This document shows, in pieces, positions 10,796 to 22,922 of a stretch of DNA of 64,000 nt. The position numbers were made by a program, and so were the translations under genes. Under the pieces are notes generated by a model. It saw only the letters and a list, made by a program, of their open reading frames with translations. It was not told the DNA's origin and made no database searches. This DNA is from Euphorbia lathyris. Lineage: Eukaryota > Streptophyta > Magnoliopsida > Malpighiales > Euphorbiaceae. Location of the stretch: NCBI RefSeq assembly GCF_963576675.1, contig NC_088914.1, positions 80,412,441 to 80,476,440 on the forward strand, given 5' to 3'. The first letter of the stretch is position 1; each line of letters begins with the position of its first letter.

Positions 10796-11025
10796 TGTTG
10801 GAAATATACACGTGATGCAAAACTGTTGAAGAATCTGTTAGTTAGTTAGAAGATATTTTCTGTTATAGCTTAGCTGTTATTCAACAATACAATGTATAAA
10901 TAATATAGCAGTACATATTGTATTCTTACGGTTTCAGTAAATAAGAAATCTTGTTTTGTTTCCAATATTTCCTTTCTCTCTTATTTTTCTCTCCTTCATT
11001 AATCAGTAGATCTACTGATTTTACA
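10796..11025 (+). repeat. 5' LTR of copia element
   Basis: Begins TGTTGGAAATATACACGTG and ends CTACTGATTTTACA. It is 230 bp and has no difference from the 3' LTR by direct reading. TATAAATAATATAG near 10890 is a likely TATA box. Confidence 0.95.
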
Positions 11026-11037
11026 TGGTATCAGAGC
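11026..11037 (+). other. Primer binding site (initiator Met tRNA)
   Basis: TGGTATCAGAGC directly abuts the 5' LTR and is the standard plant copia site complementary to the 3' end of tRNA-iMet. Confidence 0.9.
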
Positions 11038-11055
11038 TTTGTTAAGTTCATTTTA

Positions 11056-14000
11056 ATGGCGAGAGGAAGCTATATACAGGCTTTACAAACTGGAGAAGAT
11101 GATGGACAGAGAAACAAGGAAGGTTCAGGAAATCATCCAGAGCAGGAAACTAACTCAAATTCCAATCGTAATCGGGAGAACAACAATCGCAATTTCAATG
11201 ATTGCGAGAACAACAATCGCAGTTTCAACGAATTTCCCAATATGACCTTTACACAACCTGAAAACCCAGGACTGGTGCTTGTAAGTACGCCATTAACTGT
11301 CAACAACTACTTATCTTGGAGTCGAGGTATGATTCTTGCACTAGAAGTTAAAGATAAACTTGAATTCATAAACAGTGATGAAGTTCCCGACAGATTGTCT
11401 GTTGATTATACAAAATGGAAGAAGATGGATAGTCTTGTGATTTTTTGGATTTTAAACACAAATTCACGTGATTTAGTGGAATCTTTTATATATGCTAAAT
11501 CTGCTAGAAATGTATGGTTAGATATTGAGGATCATTTTGGTGAAAATAATGGCCCATTGTTATATCAGATTAAGCGTGAAATTGGTGTATTAGTGCAGGG
11601 AGATTCTTCTATTTTGCTATATTACAATAAACTGAGAAAATTATGGGAGGAATTGTCTTTTCTTAGACCTTTGCCAGTTTGTTGTTGCAATGCAGCACAT
11701 GTGTGCAGTTGTAATGCTGTTAAAAGAGCCCAAACTTTTAACGATGAGGATCAGGTGATTCAATTCCTCATGGGATTGAATGGGGAGTATGAAGGTGTGA
11801 AATCACAAATTTTAATCATGGATCCCATTCCTACGATGAAGAAAGTCTTTGCTATGATTCAACGAGTAGCAAAACAAAGAGAGATCCATTCTGATGGTGT
11901 TCAACCAGAATTTTCTCATGCAGTTTCTTACAATAAAGACAACAGAAAAGACAGTTCATACAAAGGCAAGAAAAAGGGGGTGAAAGAAGATAAATATTGT
12001 GTGTATTGTAGAAATTCTGGTCATACGAGGGACACTTGTTTTAAACTCACGGGATATCCAGATTGGTACAAAGGCCCAAGGGACCCTAAGAACGATAAAA
12101 AATATGAAGTTCAACAGAAGGCAAATTTGGTTCAGGATGTTATAGACAATCCTTTGGACTTGAGTGGAGATGAGCAGGTGGAGTCATATGGTTGTTTTGA
12201 TAAAGTTCCTAAAAATTTTAATTTTTTGGTTCAACAGGAAGTTAACAAAATCATGAAGCAACAAAAATCCTTTGATGGCAGTACTTCAGGAACAAAAACG
12301 GACTTCACAGCTTTTGCAGGATTTGCCGGTAAGACTTCATCATCTCCTGTTTTGAATTTCTTTACCTGCAAAGATTGGGTAATAGATTCCGGGGCAACAA
12401 CATATATGTGTTGTGATCTAGATCAGTTCTCAGAAATTCAAGAATTAACAGTTATAAGATATGTATACTTACCAGATGGTGCTTTAAAAAGAATTCACAG
12501 TATTGGAACGGTAATATTACAGCCACAAGTACAGTTAAAAGATGTGTTGTATTTACCACAATTTCAATTCAACTTGCTTTCAGTTGGCAAATTATTGCAG
12601 GACTGCAATTTATATGTGGTATTCTATAAACAATGTTGTGTTGTACAGGACCAGGAGTCTAAACAGATTGTAGCTATAGGAAAGTTGGTCAAGGGTCTCT
12701 ACAAGTTGAATAAGGGATCTTTCTCATTGGCAACTATTCAAAAGTGGAAGGCAACATATTGTAGTTCAGATAGGATTTTATCTGTAACAACAAATCATGT
12801 TGATGTAGTTTTATCCAACAATTTGTGGCATTTACGTTTTGGTCATGCTTCACAACAGAAGTTAAACCACATAGAAGGTATAGTTCATGGACAAAACTGT
12901 ATCAACTGTGAAATCTGTCCTTTAGCCAAACAACAAAGGTTTTCTTTTCCTGTAAGTGATATTAGGAGAAATAAAATTTTTGAGTTGCTTCACATGGATA
13001 TCTGGGGTCCTTATAGACATGTTTCTATTTCTGGTGCTTCTTATTTTTTGACAATAGTTGATGATTTTTCGAGGAGTACTTGGACAATATTATTAAAATC
13101 TAAAGCACAGGTGGCTGACAGTATTGCTCAGTTTTTGGTTTTTACTGAAAACCAGTTTGACACAAGGGTGAAAATCATCCGAACTGATAATGGAACTGAG
13201 TTTGTGAATTCAGTGTGTCATAAATTGTTCCAAAACAAGGGCATTTTACACCAGAAAAGTTGTGCTTATTCTCCACAACAAAACGGTGTGGTAGAACGTA
13301 AGCATAAACACTTGCTTGAAGTAGCAAGGGCGTTGTTGTTTCAATCTAAAATGCCAAAAAAATTCTGGGGTGAGGCAATTTTACAAGCTACACACATTAT
13401 AAATTTGTTACCTACTAAGGTTTTGAAGTGGCAGAGTCCATATACAGTTTTGTACAAAAATCAACCAGACTTGAGTCATCTTAAAGTGTTTGGATGTTTG
13501 GGGTATTATAAGAATACATTGGCACAGAAAGATAAGTTCAATCCTAGGGCTTTTAAAGGAGTGTTTCTAGGATATGCTGTGGGACAGAAAGGCTACAAGA
13601 TGTATGATTAGGAGAATAAGCAAATTAAGGTGTCAAGAGATGTCATCTTTCATGAGGAATGTTTTCCTTTTAAGGAAAATACAGTTTTGCAACCTATTAA
13701 TCCTTCTACTAATTTTTCTTCTTTCCTTGAGACTAATACAGGTGGTGGAGAATTAATTTTGCAGCAACCACATGTGTCCCATCCGAATTCGTGCACTGAT
13801 AGGATGCAGACTGCTTCAACACAGATACAATCGGTATCTTCTCCTCTGTCATCCACAGATAATACAAAAATTACATTGTCTTCATCTCCTTCTACTAATG
13901 CCTCATTACCTTCACCCTTTCCCACAAATGTATCTGCAGACACATTGCCAACACAAACATTTTCTCCCATACATGAATCTGAACCTCCAATTTTGCGCAG

Positions 14001-15734
14001 ATCTACTCGTTCGGTCCACCCACCAACTTGGACACGTGATTTTATTACCAATAATGTGAGCACTTCCAGTCAAATTGGTGTACCAGTTTTACCTTCTTTT
14101 ACATCACATCATTATGCTTTTCTTAGTAATGTTGCACAGATCCCAGAACCTACTACATATAGAACAGCATGTAAGGATCCAAACTGGATCAAGGCTATGC
14201 AGCTTGAGTTGAAGGCTTTAGAAAGTAATGGTACATGGCAATTAACTACTTTGCCTAAAGGCAAGAAAGCTATTTCTTCCCGATGGGTTTTCAAGGTTAA
14301 ATATAAGGCTGATGGCAGTCTTGACAAATACAAAGCAAGGTTGGTAGCATGAGGCTATAACCAGGAATGTGGTGTTGATTATCATGATAGCTTTTCTCCA
14401 GTAGCTAAAGTGGTAACTGTGAGATTATTCTTGGCAATTGCAGTACATCAGAGGTGGGAAATATATCAGATCCATGTTAACAATGCATTTTTGCATGGTT
14501 ACATCGAGGAGGAGTTGTATATGAGTCCGCCTGAAGGCTATGATAAAGTAGCAAAGGGTCAAGTTTGTCGATTAATCAAATCTATCTATGGCTTAAAGCA
14601 AGCAGGTCGACAATGGAATAAGGAATTCACTGCTACATTGATTGCTCTTGGTTTTACTCGATCTATTCACGATTATTGTCTTTTTACCAAGGAAGATGGA
14701 TATGATTTTATTGCTCTTATTGTGTATGTTGATGACATATTATTGACAGGAACTTCTAAACAGATGATAGAAAATGTCAAGACATCATTACATAATGCAT
14801 TCACAATCAAAGATTTAGGCTTGGCGAAGTATTTTCTGGGAATAGAATTATCAAGGTCAAGAGAAGGATTGGTACTTACACAGTATAAGTACATACAAGA
14901 TATGATAAAGGAGTCAGGGTTGCAAGATGCTAATCCCGTCAACAGTCTGTTTCCAAATGGCATTGATCTTCACATGAACAGTCCTATTATTCAACATTGT
15001 GAACAATATCGCAGAATTATCGGTAAGTTACTCTATCTTGGGTTTACTAGGCCGGATATATGCTATGTAACTCAATAATTGAGTCAATTTCTGCAAGCTC
15101 CTACTCAAATTCATATGGATACAGCAATCCATGTCCTCAAGTACTTGAAGGGTACTGCTTCTATGGGGATTTTTTATCCCAGCAGTACGGACTTACAATT
15201 AAGAGCTTATTGTGATAATGACTACCCAGTTAATGAAGAACAAACGCCATTCAAATTGAAAGCATATAGTGATGCTGATTGGGCTCGATGTCAGCAAACT
15301 AGGAGGTCTGTTGGTGGGTACTGTATTTTCTTGGGCAATTCTTTAATTTCATGGAAGGTGAAGAAATAGACTACTGTTAGCAAATCTTCGGTAGAATCTG
15401 AATATAGGTCCATGGCAACTACGTCTTGTGAAGTTAAGTGGCTGACTTGTTGAAGGAGTTCAAAATTCATATTCTTCAGCCAATTCCCCTCTATTGTGAC
15501 AACAAAGCAGCAATTCATATTGCCGAAAATCCGGTGTTCCATGAAAGAACCAAACACCTCGATATTGATTGTCACATTGTGAGGGAGCATTTACAAAACG
15601 GTTTACTGTATACTCCTTTTGTCCCTTCGGAACAGCAGTTAGCCGATATTTTTACAAAACCCCTTACCTATAATCAAATGGCTCCAACTTTGTCAAAAAT
15701 GGGGGTCATTAGCACATCGTTTTCTACTTCTTAA
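11056..15734 (+). pseudogene. Copia gag-pol polyprotein with four nonsense codons and a frameshift
   Basis: Start ATG at 11056 (MARGSYIQALQ). Domain order is that of copia: gag, CCHC knuckle (CVYCRNSGHTRDTCFKL, ~12000), protease (WVIDSGATTYM, ~12380), integrase (HLRFGHAS...CEICPLAKQ; D in LHMDIWGP; D in IRTDNGTEF; E in NGVVERKHK), reverse transcriptase (YVDDILLTG, ~14730) and RNase H (YCDNKAAIHIAENPVFHERT). In-frame stops lie at 13609-13611, 14350-14352, 15076-15078 and 15367-15369; the frame changes near 15430-15440. Three of the stops fit C-to-T change (CGA, CAA or CAG to a stop), as expected from methylated-DNA decay or error-prone copying. Confidence 0.9.
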
Positions 15735-15777
15735 TTACGGCAGTTTCTCAAGCTACTGGTTTTTAGCATTATCCTTC

Positions 15778-15842
15778 ACGTGAGGAGGGGTGTTGGAAAT
15801 CAACTAATAGCTCATCACGTGAGGAGGGAGTGTTGGAAATAT
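15778..15842 (+). repeat. Duplicated polypurine tract and LTR edge
   Basis: CACGTGAGGAGGG followed by TGTTGGAAAT occurs twice about 39 bp apart. Only the second copy runs into the full 3' LTR. Confidence 0.8.
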
Positions 15843-16060
15843 ACACGTGATGCAAAACTGTTGAAGAATCTGTTAGTTAGTTAGAAGATATTTTCTGTTA
15901 TAGCTTAGCTGTTATTCAACAATACAATGTATAAATAATATAGCAGTACATATTGTATTCTTACGGTTTCAGTAAATAAGAAATCTTGTTTTGTTTCCAA
16001 TATTTCCTTTCTCTCTTATTTTTCTCTCCTTCATTAATCAGTAGATCTACTGATTTTACA
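15831..16060 (+). repeat. 3' LTR of copia element
   Basis: Same 230-bp sequence as 10796-11025. It is preceded by the polypurine tract and followed by AAAAG, the target duplication. Confidence 0.95.
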
Positions 16061-16143
16061 AAAAGCCCTCGGTGCCACGCTGCTCCATGGTTATACAAGC
16101 GTGATTCTGTTTTGGATGGCTCAGAATCAAACTTCCTCTTCAT
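16061..16143 (-). pseudogene. 5' end of the disrupted MAPKKK-type gene
   Basis: From ATG at 16143 the minus strand reads MKRKFDSEPSKTESRLYNHG and continues to WHRGL, where it meets the copia 3' LTR. Joined across the insertion (counting AAAAG once), the frame runs straight into LLLGKRGFGSVYLA at 10790. The combined length is 368 codons including the stop, usual for this kinase group. The short N-terminal extension before the glycine loop is also normal for the group. Confidence 0.85.
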
Positions 16144-18480
16144 GGCTAAAATAGAATGGAAACTAAAATAGAATTTCTGTTTCTAAGAAGAAAAGTGACC
16201 AAAGAAGAAGGAATGCAATTTTATAGAATGGAAAGTAAAATAGAATGAAAGCTAGCAAAGAAGAAGGAATGCAAGTTTAATATATATATAGGAAAACATT
16301 GCCTTGACTAAGATTCAAAATTTTAAAATGGAAACACCCTTTTTCTTTACTAATTTGACTGAGATTCAAACTTTTTAAATGCGTTTTTGTTTCTAACAGT
16401 CTGCTATAAGCTAAATCATAGGAGGTTTATGTTTGTAACATTCTAATCTGTACTAATTGCCATAAATATTAGGGCTAAATTATAGAAGGGTTTTTGTTTC
16501 TGTTTTTTCAGTCAGTCAACCACTAATAAATAAATAATATTAATTAGATTAGTTATATTTCTTTGGTTTGATACATTTTTAGTTTCAATACTATCCAAAA
16601 GTTTTGATTGTCCCTTGTATTAAAAAAATATATTTGATTTAGCCATGAAAATTAATATGTCAGTAACGTTATTAAGTAAATAGAATATTTTAAAAGTACA
16701 CAAAGTTAGGGATGTATTAGTCCAATTTCCTTTGTTTATGGAAAGTCTAAAATCATTCCATACCAAATTTTACTCTTTTTCATTATTGTAGTCTACAGTA
16801 ATAATAATTGCCTATTTCAAAATCACACCCTCGAAAATTCCATTTTTAATATATATATATATATATTGCTTTCCATTTATACTTGTTATAATTAATGTTT
16901 TAAAAACCAGATTGGAAGTCAAATCAAATTGAGAACTGGAAATTTAAATAAGGACGTGTGGAAACGACTTGTATTTCGAAAGGGCGAGAGTAGCATCACA
17001 TAAAAACGATTTCATAGGAGTCCATTTAATTGCATCGCCTAGTTTGATGCTAGACACGTGAGAAATTGTATTGCGTATAGTTCAATACTTAATCAATTAT
17101 TTTGAAACTATAGTTTCTCAAACGTAATGAGAGTTGCCACCTAGTGCTTCCACTATTATCAGAAAAATTGGTATAATAGACACCACAGGAAACTATTACA
17201 TCCTTGAGAGAAGGGGTTCATGAATACTAGAGTTATTAAACAAAAAAAACAACAAATTAGTAACTTTGTTTCTAAAAAAATGTACCTTAGAGTGTATATG
17301 ATTATCAATATGTGCTATTTAAATATATATAAAAAATTTGCACAACTAATTTTTTTAAAATTTTAGTAATTAAAACTAAAATAAATATAAAGTATTATAT
17401 ATACTATCTAACGTTCTGACCTAATTAAACTATAAAATTTATCTAATTATGTATTATTTTTTAAAAAATAATAACATAATTCCATAACTCGTAACTCATA
17501 CGTGCTTTTGACTAGTTTATCCTAACGAAGACAGAATAAGAAGAAAAACATAATCGTAAATGGTTTATACTTTCACACTCGCTAATTGAAATAGAATTTG
17601 GTTTCATATGTAACAAAGAAAGTTAACAAATCAATTCCAGATTACTTTCCGGAACACTAATGATTCCAACTAATAGCCAGGGCTCACTTGAGTTTGGCCT
17701 AAAAATGACTAGGGATGGCAATACGTAGGGCACCCGTCGGTAGTGTCAATCTCAAACTCTTACCCGTTTATTTTTTAATTACCCGTACCCGTCTCATTAC
17801 CCTAATGAGTATACTTTTTACATCCCATATCCATTCCATTTAATTCGCGCGTACCCTTAACCGTTAAGAATCAATAAATAAAACAAACAATATTACAAAT
17901 TTAACAAAATATAAATTTAATAAATCATTCATCTAAAAATTGAATAAATTGAACTTTATTCAATAAGAATAAAATAGTTTAATCATATCACTCAATGGTT
18001 GAAGAACAAAATGATTGAGTTCAAATCTCACATTTTACATTTAAAAAACAATAGTATTTTTTAATATATAAAAAGTTATAGCGGGTAACGGGTATCGAGT
18101 ATCCTGAGAGGTATTCTCATACCCATCCCATTATCCTAACCCTTTTATACAGCATATGGATAGTCCCATTAGGGTCAGATAGTGCCGGATACCCACAGGT
18201 ACAGTACTCGTTGCCATCCCTAAAAATGACTTAAACTTGTAAAAAAAATTAAAATGTTAATCCCATTTTATAGTGTTTCCAAGATTACGTGTGCAACTGT
18301 GGTATTTTTCGGTTACCCCATCATGTCATGCTCAGCAAAATGGTGTGATATTTCATTTTTTTTTTTTTTTTTTTGTGTATTAAGCTCTAATTTTTTATTT
18401 GGATATATTAAGCCCTTGATTTTATTTTATTTTTGTCGTATTGAACTTTTTCTTGTCAAATTAGTTAGTTGGAAATAGGG
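16144..18480. repeat. Segmental duplication copy 1 (non-coding), with flanking kinase upstream sequence
   Basis: No gene seen. From about 16330 the sequence matches 19580-22890 block by block (for example ATATTAGGGCTAAAT, CTAATAAATAAATAATATT, TTCGGTTACCCCATCATGTC). 16190-16280 holds a short duplicated AAGAAGAAGGAATGCAA motif. A minus-strand coding-like stretch near 16960-17240 corresponds to the ORF at 20252-20560 in copy 2 but is more broken. Confidence 0.75.
17710..18222. mobile_element. hAT-type MITE, TSD AAAATGAC
   Basis: Ends TAGGGATGGCAA...TTGCCATCCCTA, inverted, flanked by perfect 8-bp repeats AAAATGAC at 17702-17709 and 18223-18230. Length 513 bp with no transposase ORF. The matching position in segmental copy 2 (about 22704) lacks it and acts as the empty site. 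Confidence 0.88.
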
Positions 18481-18900
18481 ATGTATAATGAATTAATTTC
18501 TTGTATTTTTTGTATTTCGGTTACAATCCAACTCAACCCATTAAAAGAAATAATTCATGGGTTGGTTGTTAAAACCAACTCAATCCACTAAATATTGAAC
18601 TTGAATAGATTGAGTTGGGTTGGGTTGGATTGACTATTAATTCAAATAATTTCAAATATAAATTTATAGCTATTATACGTTGGATTAAATTAATGAACTT
18701 ACAAATATTTATACCAAATAGAACGTAAATGACATTAATTTTGAAAAAAAAATTCATGTACTTTCACGTTGTAGATCGGTACATGTGAGTTTTTTTGCTC
18801 CAAAACAAATGACTTGATACTTTTAAAATAGAACAATATTTTCGATATTTTTAAGCCAGTTTTTTACTTTTTCAGTGGCTTTTTAACCCGCTTCTTTTTT
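18481..18900. other. Non-coding AT-rich spacer
   Basis: No gene, RNA or clear transposon end seen. It contains CAACTCAACCCA / TGGGTTGGGTTGGATTG inverted motifs typical of decayed repeats. Confidence 0.3.
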
Positions 18901-19190
18901 CTGGAATTCCAAAATACTGGAAAGAATTTAAAATTGAAGAGTTTTGAAATTTCAGAATTTTAGTATTTCTAGAAATTTCAGAAATTCTAGAATTCAAGAA
19001 ATTATGGAATTCCAAAAATTCAGAAATTCCAAAAATCTAGAATCTCATAATTTCTCGAATTTCGAAAATTCGGGAATTTTGAAAAATTCTGGAATTCCAG
19101 AAATTCATAAATTTTGGAAATTTTGAAATTTCAAAAATTATAGAAATTTCAAAAATTTATGGAATTCCAAATTTCCGAAAATAATTTAAA
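18900..19190. repeat. Cryptic palindromic GAATTTC/GAAATTC repeat
   Basis: A ~290-bp tract built from overlapping short words such as GGAATTCC, AGAAATTC, GAATTTC and AAATTTC with no fixed period. Nearly every word is its own complement, so the tract can fold on itself in many registers. The ORF reading through it (FRNSRIQEIMEFQK-like) is composition-driven and not a gene. Confidence 0.75.
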
Positions 19191-19194
19191 AATA

Positions 19195-19550
19195 TTACAG
19201 AAGTCAATAGATCATTATAAGAAAGATTGATTGGCATAAACTTTTTTTTATGTGTCAGTAGTTCCATGAACTTTCTTATACTAATCTATTAACTTCCGTA
19301 ACATTTTTAAAATAGCATATTGGCATCCTAAAATGGTTATAGTTATCTATATTAATCTCTTAATTTGTTTAAAATGATATGCGTTTTAATTTGTTCAAAT
19401 CTTTTATTGTTTAACCACGGGGACTTAGGAATCTAATACATTTTACAAAAATTTAGTACGCGAACAACACACTTTTAAAGTTGAAGAGACTAGTCAATTT
19501 TTATGATAAATTTGGAGCCTTATTGGATAGGGATAAATCATATAAGCTAA
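19195..19550. repeat. Dispersed hairpin repeat
   Basis: Short inverted arms (GTCAATAGATCATTATAAGAAAG versus CTTTCTTATACTAATCTATT) followed by sequence homologous to 9210-9480. Non-coding. Confidence 0.5.
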
Positions 19551-20251
19551 ATCGGAGGAATTTCTGAAAACGACCTTCACGTTTAAAACAACCTTTTGCT
19601 TTACTAATTGACTGGGATTCAAACTTCCTAAATACGTTTTTGTTTTTGTTTCTAACAGTCCACTCTATAAGCTAAATCGTAAGAAGGTTTTTGTTTCAAA
19701 CATTCTGATCCGCACTAATTGTCATAAATATTAGGGCTAAATCATAGGAGAGTTTTTATTTCTTTTTCTCAGTCAGTCAACCACTAATAAATAAATAATA
19801 TTAATTACATCGGTTATATTTCTTTGGTTTAATACATTTTTAGCTTCAATACTATCCAAAAGTTTTAATTGTCCCTTGTATTAAAAAAAATATTTGATTT
19901 AGCCATTAAATTTCTTTAAATTAACTCATTGACTCTCTAAAACAATACATATTAGCTCTCGGAATTTTTTTTAAGTGATTTATAATACATATTAGCCATG
20001 AGAGTTAATATGTCAGTAACGTTGGAACATTTTAAAAGTACACAAAGTTAGGAATATATTAGTCCAATTTTCTTTGTTTATGGAAAGTCTAAAATCATAC
20101 CCATCAAACAATAAATAATAGCAAATTTTACTCTTTTTTAATATTGTAGTCGACAGCAACAATAATTATATATTTCAAAATCCCACACTCGAAAATTCCA
20201 TATTTGATATATATAGATATAAACATTGCTTTCCATTTATACTTATTATAA

Positions 20252-20560
20252 TTAACTTTTTAAAAACTGGATTGGAACTCGAATCAAATTGACAACTAGA
20301 ACGTGTGGAAACGACTTGCATTCCGAATGGGTGAGAGAAGCATCACATAAATACGATTTCAGACTAGTCCAATTAATTGCATTGCCTAGTTCGATGCTAG
20401 ACTCATCAGAAATTGTATTGTGTATAGTTTGATACTTATCAATTATTTTGAAACCATTGTTTCTCAAACGTAATGAGAGTCCCCACCTAGTGCTTCCACT
20501 ATTATCGTGTAAATTGGTGTAATCACCACGGGAGACTATCACACCTTTCGTTATGAACAC
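20252..20560 (-). pseudogene. Unrecognised 102-codon coding-like fragment
   Basis: The minus-strand ORF (SRGDYTNLHDNSGSTRWG ... NTISDESSIELGNAINW) has a balanced composition unlike the AT-rich surroundings. A mutated version sits at the equivalent place in segmental copy 1. I do not recognise the family. It may be a remnant of a gene or transposon protein carried in the duplication. Confidence 0.35.
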
Positions 20561-20923
20561 TAGAGTTATTAAACAAAAAAAAATAACAAATTAGTAACTT
20601 TGTTTCTAAAATAAGTACCTTAGTGTGTATATGATTCTCAATATGTGCTATTTAAATATATAAAAAATATATACTTAATGTGCACAACTAATTTTTTAAA
20701 ATTTGTAGTAATTAGAACTAAAATAAATATAAAATATTATATATCTATAAAATTTATCTAATTATTTATTATTTAAAAAAATAATAATAACATAATTTCA
20801 TAACTCATACATGTTTTTGACTAGTTTATCCTAACGAAGACAAAATAAGAAGAAAAACATAATCCTAGTTGGTTTCTATTTTCACACCCGCTAATCCAAA
20901 TAGAATTTAGTTTCATATGTAAC

Positions 20924-22619
20924 TGTTGGGGGTAATTTAATTTTTTTTATATTTTTAGCATAGGTTATAATTTTACTTTATAGTTAATTTGTTTTAATTC
21001 AATTCACCTTGCAACAAAATAAAAATGTGTTAAAAAAGAAAAAGAAATAATAAAAATCAGGGGCAAATTTGAACCATTTTTTCAGCAACCCGTCTAACAA
21101 CTTCAACGATGAAAACGGATCCTAAAACAGTGAAATATCGGATGACCAGTATTTTAGTGCTAAACAGAGCTGTAATGAAGCCGGTAGAATTTTTCAAAGA
21201 TCATTAGTGCTAAAAAAACGGGTTGAACATTTCTACAGCTTTCAAGAACGTGTTTCATGACGTCAACTCCACTTTTCTAGCTCCTAACTCACCTATGTTC
21301 TTCCCTTAGCTGATGGGAAGGTAATGAGAATCATGGAGGATAATTTTAAGGATCATTTACAGGATATTTGTTGCTCAAAAGTCTATAAATAGAGCTCAAT
21401 TCTTTCATTCTCAATCCCCAATCAACCTAATTAAACACACAACAAATCAATTTAAAAAGATCCAGAAACAAGCTTTTGAATTCTCATACTTGAGAATTCA
21501 TCAAACAACTTTTCTGGATACCCTTTTTCTAAAATTTATGTTGAGTTCGTTACTTCATCATTTCGTCCCAAATTAATTTTAATCTCTTTAGTTACATTAG
21601 ATCTCGAACTCCCAATTTTTATTTCATGAAAAACGACATTCTACAGCCTTCAAAATCGTCCTCGAAGTAGCCTCCTTAAAACAAAATCAAACTTTTGGAT
21701 TTTCAACCATCAAATAACTATTATGTTCGAGTCATTTTCAATACTTAATATTTTTTTCCGAGATTTCACTTCTAGACCCTTCCTTACTTCAAATACTAGC
21801 TTTCGTTTTGCTCAAATCCGACATCTATAGCCTCCGAAATTGAGCCCAAAAGTCCCACGAAATCATCATTTTTGTCACAGAATTGTTGCTGACTTAAATG
21901 GCAAATAGCTGTTTAAGTCCATGAACTCTTTGAATCCCTCAAAATTCATCTAGAATTACCTGAACAACGCGACAATCCACGAGACGAGTATCCGAAGTTC
22001 CAGACCTCATTTTCACGCATCCCGAGAACGTCAACAAGATTGGTTAATTTTATTTAACCTCATCCATATTGTTTTTATGATTTATTTATATTTCTAACTT
22101 TAAAGTTATTATTTTTAAATTGTAATTTTCATGCTTTATGTTTATTTGTAATACAAAAACATTGAAAAAAGATCTACAAAATCAATAAAAATATAAAAGA
22201 AAATTTTAAAATGTATATTTTTGTATCTTTTTTTATTGCTTTTATTTTTTGTACTTATTTTAAAGAATTGTTTTCCGACCGAACTGTCAGGTAACGTCGG
22301 GGCCCAAGACCATTGTTTTTATTTTCAGTCCTTGTAACCGTCGTCAATCGTTTTTTCGTTTAGAATTTAAGTTATTTAGACGCATTTATTTATTTATTTT
22401 ATTCAATTACTATTTTACCCTTTGAAAACTAGCTTCTCTGGCACACCGCATTATTTTTATCAGTTTTAATCCCCACACTCGCATATCAAAATTGAAAATT
22501 GGGATATTTCGAAAATATCGCCAAAAGTAACAAACAATGACCATGCTCGCGTATCAAGATTGAAAATTGGAATATTTCCGGAATCCTATTAAAAATGGGG
22601 GCGTATGGATTGATTCGAA
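20924..22619 (+). mobile_element. Gypsy-type LTR relic inserted in segmental copy 2
   Basis: Starts TGTTGGGGGTAATTTAA, like the LTR at 54923 (TGTTGGGGGTAAATATAA). It has TATAAATAGAGCTC near 21385. The tail resembles an LTR end plus primer-site remnant (GGGGGCGTATGGATTGATTC), comparable to GGCACGCTCGGTGGGACC at 56201. Segmental copy 1 reads CATATGTAACAAAGAAAG at this place without it. Inside, an ~80-bp unit (ATTGAAAATTGG(G/A)ATATTTC) is tandemly repeated near 22475-22600. No coding region remains. Confidence 0.6.
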
Positions 22620-22922
22620 TCAAAGAAAGTTAACAAGTGAATTCCATATTACTTTCTGGAACGCTAAGAGAATGATTCCAACTAATAGGGGCTCACTTGC
22701 GTTTGGCCTCAAAATCACTACAACTTGTTAAAATGTTATTCCTATTTTATAGTGTTTCCGAAATTACTTGTGCAACTGTGGTATTTTTCGGTTACCCCAT
22801 CATGTCATCCTCTGTAAAATGGTCCGATATTTCATTTTTTTTTTTTTTTATTAAGCTCTGATCTTTTATTTAAAGTATTATCTTTTATTTGGATATATTT
22901 GGATACTATGTCCCTTTCTTTT

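Larger units (their letters stand above)
10796..16060 (+). mobile_element. Ty1-copia element inserted in the kinase gene
   Basis: Complete structure: two 230-bp LTRs (10796-11025 and 15831-16060) that I read as identical, primer site TGGTATCAGAGC, gag-pol, purine-rich tract GAGGAGGGAG before the 3' LTR, and a 5-bp target duplication AAAAG at 10791-10795 and 16061-16065. It is opposite in orientation to the kinase gene. The coding region contains several stop codons and a frameshift. Confidence 0.95.
19551..22922. repeat. Segmental duplication copy 2 (non-coding)
   Basis: Diverged direct copy of 16330-18480. It is interrupted by an LTR relic at 20924-22619. Homology resumes at CAAAGAAAGTTAACAAG (22621) and continues past the Mutator-like element to about 24240. 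Confidence 0.75.

Noticed and set aside
18944..19126. 60-codon ORF rich in Asn, Ser, Phe and Lys
   Set aside because: It is the translation of the GAATTTC word tract and has no other support.
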